Source: Trichosporon coremiiforme
Lineage: Eukaryota > Basidiomycota > Tremellomycetes > Trichosporonales > Trichosporonaceae
Length of the DNA stretch: 64,000 nucleotides
Assembly (NCBI GenBank): GCA_039545355.1
Contig: BCJJ01000010.1
Coordinates: 257,085-321,084 of the forward strand
Direction: 5' to 3'
A program made the position numbers and the translations under genes. Shown piece after piece: positions 33,645 through 44,107 of this stretch. The notes under the pieces were generated by a model. It did no database searches. It saw only the letters and a list, made by a program, of their open reading frames with translations, and was not told the DNA's origin. Within the stretch, counting starts at the first letter, position 1. Every line of letters starts with the position of its first letter.

Positions 33645-35770
33645 ATGTTCGGCTTCTCGTCCGACAAGAAATCCGACAGCGGCGGCACGACCGTCGAGCC
33701 GGCATACCCTGCCGCTGACATCGAGAAGTCGTCGCCTCCGTCTTACGACCCGAACGAGCTGAACGAGCGCGGCGAGATCGAGGGCGGTGTCAAGCGTCAG
33801 CTCAAGCCGCGTCACATGGCGATGATTGCCATCGGTGGATCCATCGGAACTGGTTCGTATAATCAACGGCAAAGGGTAGTTGGGGGCTTCGGCTTACCAT
33901 ACTCGACTCGTCCGGCCTTCCGGTCAGAGTAGAAGAGTAGGGTAGTTGGGGGCTCGGCTTGCCATGCTCGTTCGCGAGTAGCTGGGGGCAAAGCTTACCA
34001 TGCTCAGGTCTTTTCGTCGGATCAGGCGAGGCGCTCGCTAACGGCGGCCCCGTCGCCCTCTGGCTCGCGTACTGCCTCATGGGCACGATGGTGTACGGCA
34101 TGATGGTCGCGCTCGGTGAGATGGCGACGCTATTCCCCGTCGCGGGCGCGTTCACGCACTACGCGACTCGTTTCGTCGACCCGGCTCTTGGTTTCGTGAG
34201 TATATTTTTCTTGGCTTGGCGCATGGCATACCCCGCTCGCGCTCAGCACTCCACCTCGTCGATCTGGCACGGCACCTCGGCACCCGCTCTTGACTCGAGT
34301 CCGCGAGCAGTATGACTTGTTAGGAACGGGCGTCTAGGGGTCTAATTTTCCGCCCCCCGTAAGCCCCCGGATCTCTTCTCGGATCAAGGCCGAGAGGCGT
34401 GAACGAGGCGTTCCCGCACTACCAACGACGAGAATAGAACTGCAGATGAGGACAGAGCTGACAAACAGGCGACTGGATTCAACTACTGGTACTCATGGGC
34501 TATCACACTCCCGACCGAGCTCGTCGCCGTGGCCATCATCATCGCGTACTGGGATGCGGACACGAACCCCGCCGTCTGGATCACGGTGTTCATGGTTGTG
34601 TGCTGGATCGTCAACTTCTTCGGTGCGCGCGCGTATGGTGAGACCGAGTTCTGGCTGTCGACGATCAAGGTCATCACCATTGTCGGTCTGATCATTCTCG
34701 GCCTGGTCCTCATGTGCGGCGGCGGCCCGACCCACGACCCCATCGGATTCCGATACTGGCGCAACCCCGGGCCGTTCAACCAGATCACGATCGATGACGG
34801 GGCAGGGGTAATCCCAGGAAGCTGGGGCCAGTTCCTTGCCTTCTGGTCTATCCTCGTCCAGTCCGCGTTCTCGTTCATTGGTACTGAGATCCTGGGTACG
34901 ACGCTCGGTGAGGCGCAGAACCCTCGCAAGTCGGTCCCCAAGGCCATCCGCCGCGTCTTCTTCCGTATCCTCCTCTTCTACGTCTTGGGCATCTTCTTCA
35001 TCTCGGTCCTTGTCCCCTACAACGACCCCCGTCTGCTCGGTGGCACTGGTGACGCCTCGTCTTCGCCCTGGGTCATCGCCATCGACAACGCCAAGATCAA
35101 GGTCCTCCCCCACATCGTGAACGCCGTCATTCTCTCTGCCGCCTTCTCGGCCGGTATCTCTGACGTTTACGCCGCCTCGCGTACGTTCTACGCGCTCGCG
35201 CTCGAGGGTCAGATGCCCAAGATGTTCCGCTACTGCACCAAGCGCGGCCTGCCCATCAACGCCATCATCGTGACGTGTCTCTTCGGCCCGCTCGCTTACC
35301 TGAACACGGGCGGTGAGAAGGCGCAGGAGGCGTTCAACTGGCTGTACAACCTCGCCGCCATCGCCGGTATCGGAACCTGGTGGACGATCCTCGTCTCGTA
35401 CCTCCGCTTCTACTACGGCATGAAGAAGCAGGGCCTCTCGCGCAACGACCTGCCGTACAAGGCGCCCCTCATGCCGTACCTGGCCTGGTACTCGCTCATT
35501 TGGTTCACGCTCATCCTGCTCTTCAACGGCTTCCCCGTCTTCCTCAAGGGCAACTGGGACACGTCGTCCTTCTTCGCCGCCTACATCTCCATCCCCATCT
35601 TCATCCTCGCGTACGTCATCTGGAAGGTCGTCAAGCGCACGCACACCGTGCGCCTCGAGGACATTGACTTCTGGACCGGCCGCCGCGCCCTCGACACCAT
35701 GGAGCAGGAAGACGAGGCTACCTACAAGCCCGAGGGATGGGTCCAGAAGGTCTTCGCCCTGCTCTTCTAA
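33645..35770 (+). CDS. Amino-acid permease (APC superfamily, YAT/GAP type)
   Basis: Three exons (33645-33852, 34008-34195, 34469-35770) encode 565 residues with about 12 helices. The start of helix 1 (HMAMIAIGGSIGTGLFVGSG) is the hallmark substrate-binding unwound helix of fungal amino-acid permeases, split here by intron 1 after the second Thr. Later blocks include FIGTEILGTTLGEAQNPRKS, typical of the family. The N- and C-termini are cytosolic; Lys and Ser residues near the N-terminus could be ubiquitination or phosphorylation sites. It should import amino acids with protons at the plasma membrane; the specificity is unknown. Intron 1 (155 nt) holds three tandem units, and intron 2 is 273 nt, both well above the local norm. 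The donor of intron 1 is GTTCGT, a weak site. Confidence 0.93.
33875..34007 (+). repeat. Triplicated 31-bp unit inside permease intron 1
   Basis: Three similar units lie at 33875-33905, 33940-33970 and 33976-34007, each reading G(A/G)GTAG(T/C)TGGGGGC, then (C/A)GGCTTACCATGCTC or close to it. The last unit ends with the real 3' splice site (CTCAG). Confidence 0.8.
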
Positions 35771-37209
35771 ACATAACAACATATTGCCCGTAGACGAGTG
35801 TCTAGTTTCTCTCTTTCTTGTACGGTGTATCTATCATTATGCACAATCTTTGCATCACTGCGAGTACGACGAGCGGCGCGAATCAGACGAGCCGAGTCAG
35901 GCGGGCGAGTCGAGCAAGGCGGGCAGGTCGGGCGATATTCTCCACAACAGACACGATTGCACCGGCTACTTCCGACCCGCTTTTCTCTCATCCGTTGTCT
36001 CATCTGTTCTGCACCCTGGCCCAAGGTTCTGGGTTTGCCAGCAGCAGCAGCACTGTGCACTCGGTGCGACACCTGGGCAAGCCAGCATGCTCATCAGTTC
36101 GCTCTGCGACCCACAGCGACGAGAGACACGCCAACGGCGTTCGGATCATGGAAGCGTGTGAGGGTGTCCTTTGCCACACGACAGAGTCGGAGGACGTACG
36201 GCGTCGGACGTCACTAACACAGTTTCTACGCCTGGGTCAGCTGCGTGTCCCAGATCTCGCGAGGTCATGGGAAAACAGCGTGGGGTATGCATGCCAGCTT
36301 CCCACACCACTTGCAGAGGTACCTACCATTGAGGAGCGACGTGATTTATATTTCTAAGACTCACAATGTTCCTCTCGGGCACCTTGAGCACCACACGACT
36401 CCGCCCTTCGAGATACGACATCTTGCTGAACGACTTCTCACGACTCGACAAGACGCGATCTTGCAGAGCATCCAGCAGCTCTTGTACACTTGTGGCCGAC
36501 TGCAGACATTGGCGGGGTGTATAAAGTGTACGTTGAGCGCGGCCACAAGTGCACCATTGTACAGTACCTCCTTTCCACCGTTGGCCCTTTCACACCTCGC
36601 GCGTGACCATTCTTCCAATGGTTGTCGGAGGTAAGTACACATGCGCGCGTACCAGTGAGAGTTAACAGCTACCGGGGAGACGGCGCGGACAGCGGGACAG
36701 CAACGGCTGATGGTATTCGGCTGCAGATGCCCGGATGGACTACAACTCAAGTTCTGCGTGCTCTGGCAATCCGCTGTGTAGCCGGTCTTCATCATGCCAG
36801 CTGGCTCCAGCGATTCTTTTCGGCTGGCGTGGTCAAGCTTTCAGCTTCACCGCCACGCAGGCGCTCTCCACTTGTCTCAGGTGAATCGGACGACGAGGAG
36901 CAACTGCGCGAACTGCCCGTGCGACGCTTGCACGCCGGGACAGCAAGGGCATAGACATCTGGCCTGGCACGCCCCCCTCTCACGCCTTTTCGGCCAGCTT
37001 CACCTCAGCCGCCTGCACCAACTGGATCTGAAATTAGCCAGTGCCGCCTGGATATCGGTCTCGCTCGGAAATACGCTGTGGCGCCACACACACATTTGAC
37101 GTCACCCATCCACACGACCACCTGTCCCCGTCCAACCAACGTCCGTTTCTTCGCCTCCAATCACTCCAGCGTCACGTCGAATGCGTGCACAACTCGCAAA
37201 AACGAAACC
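35771..37209. other. Intergenic region
   Basis: 1.4 kb without a supported gene. A TATAAAG at about 36521-36527 has no credible frame behind it. Open frames are short. Confidence 0.5.
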
Positions 37210-37294
37210 TGCCCCCACTCAGAATCGAACTGAGATCTAGAGATTGCAACGAATGCTTATGAGACTCGCGTACTAACCATTATACTATAGGGGC
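37210..37294 (-). tRNA. tRNA gene, isotype unresolved, CAT at the anticodon position
   Basis: On the minus strand GCCCCTA pairs with TGGGGGC, with discriminator A. The D arm (TAGTATAATGGTTAGTAC) and the T arm CTCAG/CTGAG around TTCGATT are excellent, and a T5 Pol III terminator lies about 10 bases downstream. Between D and T arms there are 34 nt instead of about 22, so an intron or insertion of about 12 nt is expected. The stem CGAGT/ATTCG closes a 9-nt loop containing CTCATAA, which would read CAT (Met). No removal of a canonical intron after position 37 gives a normal anticodon stem, so I leave the isotype open. Confidence 0.65.
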
Positions 37295-37510
37295 CAAAGA
37301 TCCTTATTCGGATAAAAGCTGAGAGCCTCGCCGGATGCTCATTTATAAACCGCGTAAGCTTAACTTATGGATTTTGGGCGGTTTGTTTACTCTGACGGAA
37401 GGCGGGTTACCGCAGACACATCGTAACAGAAGTAGCAAGAGAATGGAGTGGAGTATGCATGTCTATGTAATGGTACAACAGCAGATTGGTCGGGCTTGCC
37501 AGTAGCAGCT

Positions 37511-39958
37511 TTACTTCTTGGCGATCTGCTTCTTGCGGTAAGCCTCGATCATCTCCCTCTGGACGTTGGGGAGGACGGGGGCGTAGCTCTTGAACTCCAT
37601 GGAGAACTCTCCCTTGCCCTGGGTCATTCCGCGGAGCTGGGAGCTGTAACCGAACATGTCGTTGAGCGCGACCTCGGCCTGGAGGGTGAACTCGTCGTCG
37701 CGGACCTCGGAGTCGAGGATGGTGCCGCGGCGCTGGTTGACGGAGCCGATGACAGCGCCCTGGAATTCGATGGGCGCAATGACCTCGACGGCCATGACGG
37801 GCTCCTTGATGATAGGGTTGGACTTGGCCATGGCCTCCTTGAAGGCGCCGATCGCGGCCTGACGGAACGCCAGTTCGCTCGAGTCGACGGCGTGGTGCTG
37901 TCCATCCTCGAGGACCATGCGGACGCCCTGGATCTGGTGGCCCGTGAGGAAACCGCGGGCCATGGCCTCCTCGAATCCCTTCTCAACGGCGGGAATGTAG
38001 GCAGAGGGAATGTTGCCACCGACGACCTGGTTGACGAACTCGGTGTCCTTGCCCGTGTCGGCGTCGAGCTCCATGGGCTCAATGTAGCCCTTGACACGAC
38101 CGAACTGACCGGCACCACCGGTCTGCTTCTTGTGCGTGTACTCGAACTTGGCCTTCTCCGTGATCGTCTCGCGGAACGCGACGCGCGGCTTGCCCGTGAT
38201 GCACACCGTGTTGTACTCGCGCTTCATACGCTCGACGTAGATGTCGAGGTGCAGCTCGCCCATGCCCGAGATGATGGTCTCACCCGACTCGTCGTCGACG
38301 TGGACACGGAACGTCGGGTCCTCGCGCTGGAAGCGGGCGAGGGCGCGCGAGAAGTTGGCGCTCTCGGTGCCCTCGGGGCGGATCGAGAGCGAGATGACGG
38401 GCTCGGGGACGAACATGGACGTCATCGAGTAGGTCGAGTTGCCGTCCGTGAACGTGTCGCCCGAGGAGCAGTCGACGCCGAACATGGCGCAGATCTCGCC
38501 GGCGGCAATGCTCTCAACGTCCTCCATCTCGTCGGCGTGCATGCGCACAAGACGCGGCACCTTGACCTTCTTGCCCGTGCGCGCGTTGAAGATGACACCG
38601 CCCTTACGGAGCTCACCCTGGTACACACGCATGTACGTGAGCTGGCCGAAACGGCCCTCCTCGAGCTTGAACGCGAGACCGACGAGAGGCGCGTTGGCGG
38701 CGGGAACAAGCTCGACAGGCGCGTCCGCCTTCTCCGTGTCGAGCGCGATCGCCTTGACCTCGTCCGGAGCAGGGAGGTACTGGCACACACCGTCGAGCAT
38801 GTGCTGCACACCCGTGTTCTTGATGGCCGATCCCATGAAGACGGGGATGAACTTGAGACCGACGGTCGCGCGGCGCATAGCCTGCTCGATGTCCAGCACC
38901 GAGATCGGCTCCTCGTTCAGGAACTTGTCGCACAGCGTGTCGTCCGCCTCGGACAGGTGCTCGATGAGCTCGGCGCGCTTCTCCTCGGCGAACTCCTTGA
39001 ACTGCTCGGGGACCTCCTTCTCGACAATGACGTTACTGCTTGTCAGCTCACGAAGATATCGTGCTAGCTTACCCCTTGACACCCTCGTTGTAGAGCGCCT
39101 TCATGTGGATAATGTCGATAACACCGGCAAAGTCGCTCTCAGCGCCCATCGGGATCTGGACGGCGGCAGCGTTCATCTTGAGCTTGGTGCGGAGCTGGTC
39201 GATGACACGGAACGGGTTGGCACCAGCACGGTCCATCTTGTTGATGAACGCGACGCGGGGAACGCTGTAGCGGCGCATCTGGCGGTCGACCGTGATGGTC
39301 TGCGACTGGACACCGGAGACGGAGCACAGAACGAGAACGGCACCGTCAAGCACACGAAGCGCACGCTCGACCTCGATCGTGAAGTCGACGTGTCCCGGCG
39401 TGTCAATGATGTTCATGCTGTACTTCTCCTTCTCGGCGGCGTCGCCCTCCTTGCGCTCGTTCGGCGGCGGGAGCGACATCCAGTCCGCGAAAGTGGCGGC
39501 AGACTGGATAGTGATACCCTTCTCGCGCTCGAGGTCCATCGAGTCCATCTTGGCACCGACGTTGTCGCGGCCACGCACCTCGTGGATGTCACGGATACGG
39601 CCGGTGTAGTACAGCACACGCTCAGTCAGAGTCGTCTTGCCGGAGTCAATGTGCGCCGAGCTGACGTTAGCTAACGGTCGATCGCGTATCGTAGCCGAGA
39701 TACTCACATTCCGATGTTCCTCTGGCGCGCGAGCTTCTTCTTGTCGGCGTCAGAGAGCTTGTAGCTGAGCTTAACGGGCTCGTTGGAGGCGGCAGCCTCG
39801 GTGGACTCCCACCGGCGCTGGGCAGGGAGGGCGGCGGGGACGGCAGCGCGCGCGACACAGGCGACGGGGCGGATCGAGGTCGAGAGCGCGCGGGCCTGGA
39901 TGGCGACGCGGGGGCGGATGACACGCGCAGAGCGCACGATGCGTGAAACGGCAGACAT
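37511..39958 (-). CDS. MEF1: Mitochondrial elongation factor G1
   Basis: Three exons (39958-39708, 39660-39073, 39035-37511) encode 787 residues. The start at 39958 gives an Arg/Ser/Ala-rich presequence ([16 protein letters not shown]) for mitochondrial import. An in-frame ATG 34 codons upstream lacks this character. The GTPase domain shows G1 AHIDSGKTT (residues 86-94), G3 DTPGHVDF and G4 NKMD. Domains II to V follow, with the typical [17 protein letters not shown] insert and a C-terminal [19 protein letters not shown] motif. It catalyses GTP-dependent ribosome translocation in mitochondria. Length and domain order fit EF-G1 rather than the ribosome-recycling EF-G2. Both introns are 37-47 nt. 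Confidence 0.96.
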
Positions 39959-40315
39959 GTTGGCCAGCCGCGTTTTGCCTTTTGGGAGTGGTGGTGGGGA
40001 GAGAGGGAGAGGTGCTGGAGACTTGCACTTGAAATCGCGAGCTGCAGACTGGCCGCCCACTGTCCGATCGTCAAAAAGACCGCCGTTCCGACTTTTTACG
40101 CCCGCGTTTGCCGTTGCACGTGGGAAGCACGCGCGGAGTTCCTGGCCTTGTCCATCTCCGAGAGAGTTATTCCGAGGTTAGCGCCGCGCCGGACTGCTGG
40201 TGGTCATGAGTACATGCATGCTGGCGCGGACAAGCTCTACAATTGTTGTATCACTCTATTACTGTTATGCTGAGATTCGTAAAGGGAGGCATGAGACAAT
40301 ACATGTGCTTGTGGA
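39959..40315. other. Short intergenic region upstream of MEF1
   Basis: No gene was seen. It serves as the MEF1 promoter and as the 3' flank of the adjacent transporter gene. Confidence 0.6.
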
Positions 40316-42212
40316 TTACACCTTCCATCGACGCCCGATAACGACGAGTCCGACCGCAGATACGATCGCACAGATCCCGGACACGAGGAAGGTCAGATCG
40401 AAGCACTTGTGCCCGTAGCACATTGTCGGGGCGACCTCCTCGATCTTGCTGCCGCGCTCCGAGTTGAACGCGTACAGATACTATTGTCAGCTTCCGTCAA
40501 GCAACCGCGCAGCTTACCGAGAAGAGGACACTGCCGAGGGCAGGAAAGTACGAGACCATGCCCCACGTGAGGCCGAACGAGGTCGCGCCAAAGTGCGCCG
40601 ACACAATGGCGGGAGTCAGCGTGAAGATGGCACCGTACAGGGCGCCCACGCCGGCACTGAGGACCCACAGCCGGCTCTCGCGGTCCAGGAACCCGGCCGT
40701 CCACAGGAACACGAGGCCTAGGAGGACACAGCAGATGGCGTTGAAGGACGTGCGCAGGAGGTGGAAGCCTCTAGCCCTTCGGGCGACCGGGCCGTCCTCC
40801 GTGGGGTCGGTCGCGAGCGCAATCGCAGGCGCAGGCGGCGCAAGCATGTCAGCGAGGAAGCCGGTTGCGAGACGCGCGACGGTCGAACAGATCGACAGAA
40901 TCAGGACGTGCTTGTTGCGCAGCGCGAGGGCCGAGTTCTCCGCAGCGCTGCGAGCAAACGTCACAACCGTCGGGGCGGCCTTGAGAGCGTCGAAGAGCTC
41001 GATCGGCAGCGTGTCCGGTGGCAGGAGCGATGTCAGGATGTTACCAATCGAGGCGATGACCATCTCGCTGGGACCAATGCAGAACGTGATGACCATGCCG
41101 AACGCCCAGAAGCCGGGGTTGTGGACCAGCTTCCACACGGTCCAGCGCACGTCGCGCCCGTGCTGCTCGGCCGCGACATCTTTCCTCGCCGCCTCGATGC
41201 CGCCGATGAGCAGCGGCGCGCGCTCGTCGAGGTGCAGCGACGATGCGAGGTCCGCGATCGTGAGCGAGTCGCCGCCATAGCTGCCTTCGTACTCGCTGTC
41301 GCTGTCCCAGCCCTGGGCGTCGTCCATCTCGTCCTGCTTGGGCGGAAGGATGCGCATGAACACAGAGCTGAAGAGGTTGACGCACAGTGACAGCGTGCCG
41401 AGGAAGCCGAGGTACTTGACGACGTTAAGCTCGCCGTCGGCGTCCTCGAAGGTCGAGAGATTGGAGAAGCTCGAGAGAAAGAGCGACGACAGGCCCATGA
41501 ACGACAGCGGCACACTGAGCGACAGTGTCGGGTGCCCCGGGAAAGAGAGCGAAGCGGTCGTGAGAGCGGCGAAGTACGAGCCGACGGTCGCGGCGCCGAC
41601 GGAGAAGTAGCACGCCGTGAGTAGCAGGTACGTGTTGTCCCACTCGGCGGCCCAGGGTGCTTTCAGGACGGCGGCGAAGAGGTAGTATCCCCCCGAGGAG
41701 AGGAGTGCGGAGATGAGCGAGCCGACCCGTGGGCCAAGGTGGTCCGTTAGCGACCCTAGTGGCGCTGCACACAGGTACACTCCAAGGATACCACTATCTG
41801 TCAGCTCGTACCGACGTACAGCAAGCTCACCCAACAACAATCGTCTGCGACTGTGTCCCGTTAAGTCCCAGTCCTCTCGAGACGACGGGTCCACTGTTGT
41901 CAGCTGCTGGCTAACCTTGGCAGGTGCCGAGTTTGGGGTGTCACGCGTTATGCCCTGCCCCTTATCGGTGAGGGGCAGCGATGGCTGAGTGGAGGATGCT
42001 CACTATGTGGGCCAGCAGTAGACGCCGTTCGCCTGCACGGCGCTGATGCAGATGGAGATGCATGTCGTGACGGTCTCGATGGACCTCGCATCCCACAGCC
42101 TCCGGTACCACCTCTTGCGGCTGTCGACGATGGCGTCAATGTCAGGCGGCGCGAGGTCGTCCGGTCGCGTGCGCTCCTCGTCGTACTCGACTGTCGGCTG
42201 TATCGTCGTCAT
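40316..42212 (-). CDS. MCH1: MFS transporter of the MCH1 / nodulin-like family
   Basis: Four exons (42212-42004, 41893-41831, 41793-40518, 40480-40316) encode 570 residues. The 63-nt second exon supplies YGPVVSRGLGLNGTQSQTI, the loop after helix 1 that is diagnostic for MCH1-like proteins (the LGLS-TQ-N pattern), and keeps the frame. The protein has about 12 helices with a large acidic cytosolic loop (DEMDDAQGWDSDSEYEGSYG) in the middle and an N-terminal acidic cytosolic region. Yeast Mch1 resembles monocarboxylate permeases but its substrate is unknown; a vacuolar membrane location is typical. The symbol is by similarity of layout and motifs only. Confidence 0.82.
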
Positions 42213-42644
42213 TACGTCTTCCTGGTCACTCCGCTGCTAGTGAGTATGAAGGGGATGGCGTGGTCAAGAAGGTGTGCGGAGAGAAGAGGGATGAAAAGAA
42301 GGTCAAGGCATCTGATGGGTGGCGCGACAGACTATGCCGCTCAGTAGATGCGCTTAGCGGCCGAGTCGAGGAGTGACCGTGACCGAGCCAGGAACCGATG
42401 ACGGTGATCAACGGCACGGCCACCGCAAGGCGCACGGAGCACACCACGTGACTAAACACCAGGTCCATTCCTCCCGATACACTCCCCGCGACGGACTCTA
42501 CCAAAACCTCCACCCAGCACCCAGGCTCAGCCTCCACTAGCGCGCCAATCGTCAACCTTTCCCCGTCGCATCCCACATCCACGGCACACTCCACACACTC
42601 CACACACTCCACACACTCCACGACACCAAACAAACATCACAACG
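42213..42644. other. Divergent promoter region with a 9-bp tandem repeat
   Basis: A 430-base divergent region between the MCH1-like gene and the following small-protein gene. It contains four tandem 9-bp units (listed separately) close to the downstream start codon. Confidence 0.6.
42585..42620. repeat. Four perfect copies of CACACTCCA
   Basis: A 36-base tandem array of a 9-bp unit ends 24 bases before the ATG at 42645, so it is probably transcribed in the 5' leader. Confidence 0.85.
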
Positions 42645-43553
42645 ATGCCCGTCGAGAAGCGCTGCCATGTCGCTCCGCTGCTCTCCGGAGACGAGACGAA
42701 GTACAGACGTGAGCTAACTACGTAGGGGCTGAGCTGACGTACCCAGGCCGGTATCGAGTGCTGAAGGATATGGTGAACGACCTGAGCGACGTGGGTGTCC
42801 TTTCTCCGTCATGGCTGTGTGGAAGTCTGCACACCTCCTCTGTGCTATATGATCCTCTAGCTGTACGGGGTGACAGTTCCCGACGGCTAGAGATATTCAT
42901 TGCGCGCGGCTGTTCAGGCGTGATGTCTTCCTCCCCACCCACCTGACGGAATGCCCTTCTTAAGCTAACCCTAGGAATCCAACCTCCTCGCTTTGCGCGT
43001 GCACAAAATCCAGCGCCGGATCTACGACCACTACCTCAGTGCATACGGACATGCGCCGCCCGTGGTGCCTCTGCCAGCTGACGCGTCCTGGTCGCCCCTC
43101 GTCGGAAACAAGGAGGAGTATCCTCTCGACGTTGGTGCGCCTCTGGCCAACCGCGCGCCAAAGCGTCATGTCGGAGACGCGGAGGAGCCTCTGCGCCGCA
43201 AAGCTCCCGAATCGGAGCATGCCGAGCAACCGCCTAGCGATATGCCGGAGCCTTCGGAGCATGATGGCGATCGGGAGGAGAGGGAAGATGATGAGGAGGG
43301 CTCGATGGCGACTTCGAGAGCAGGGACTAGTGTAGGTGATAGAGGGGAGAGGATTGAGAGGCTCCATACCCTGCCTGCTGGTGCTAAGCAGGAGTTCCAG
43401 CCGCCGCCTGATGAGTGGACTCTTGACCGGGAGAGGGCCGAGAGGAGGAGGGGCGTCAAGCGCGAGAGGGAGAGAAGTTATGAGGACGACTATCCGCGCG
43501 AGAGGGAGAGCGTCAGGGGTGGATCGCCGCGGAGCGATGTTGATGACTACTAG
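42645..43553 (+). CDS. Small charged protein with N-terminal coiled coil, possibly INO80F-like
   Basis: Three exons (42645-42708, 42747-42790, 42975-43553) give 228 residues. Residues about 19-55 are a basic helical region with YRRRYRVLKDMVNDLSDESN, then LLALRVHKIQRRI, which resembles the short INO80-complex subunit F type domain (KYR-L---N--L--R--K--R-I). The rest is disordered and rich in Glu, Arg and Pro with a charged RERERS tail. If the resemblance is real it would be a nuclear chromatin-remodelling component; I hold this weakly. The second intron (184 nt) is longer than most and starts with GTGGGT. Confidence 0.65.
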
Positions 43554-44107
43554 TCTGCTGCCGGCAGTCAAGTCGTCAAGGCAGCCACGGTGGTTTTGTG
43601 CAGTAGACGGAGGAGCAGACACGAGGATATAGCTAGAGATTCATTTCATGATGTATTAATACGAACCATCATTGTTTCACTATTTGATACGAGAGAAAAA
43701 AAGGAAAAGCGTAAAATGAGACAGAGAAGGGGGATGATGTTGAGGGGTGACATCCACGCACCACGGGATGGATACAGATATTGAGGAACGGATGGAACGG
43801 ACGGATCGTTGATGAAATGATTGTACGGTGTTCGGGGTTCTACGGTTACGCTTCGCTCTGAACCACAGCTGTGAATGGTGTCAGCCTCAAGTTCCCTCTC
43901 TAGTTACGGTGTATCAAAAGTTCGTGTGTTATCGTTAAGCAAGAAGTTGAAGAAAGATCAAGAAGAGAGGGGTTCTGTCTGTGTATGGTTTTATTATGAT
44001 GACTCAAGAAATCAAGATGAAGTCCGTCTCGAGAGACGAGAATGTTTTGGCGTTGCCGTTCCAGCTAAGATAAGAGAAGAAGCAGAAGGAGAGAGGACGG
44101 TGCCGTA
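43554..44107. other. Convergent intergenic region
   Basis: A/T-richer than its surroundings. Probable 3' UTRs of both flanking genes; no gene was recognised. Confidence 0.6.

Noticed and set aside
34493..35782. 429-codon minus-strand frame opposite the amino-acid permease
   Set aside because: Antisense shadow: Glu/Asp/Arg-rich without domains, while the plus strand encodes a full transporter.
37448..39067. 539-codon plus-strand frame opposite MEF1
   Set aside because: Shadow of the EF-G coding strand; it has no motif and ignores the MEF1 splice sites.
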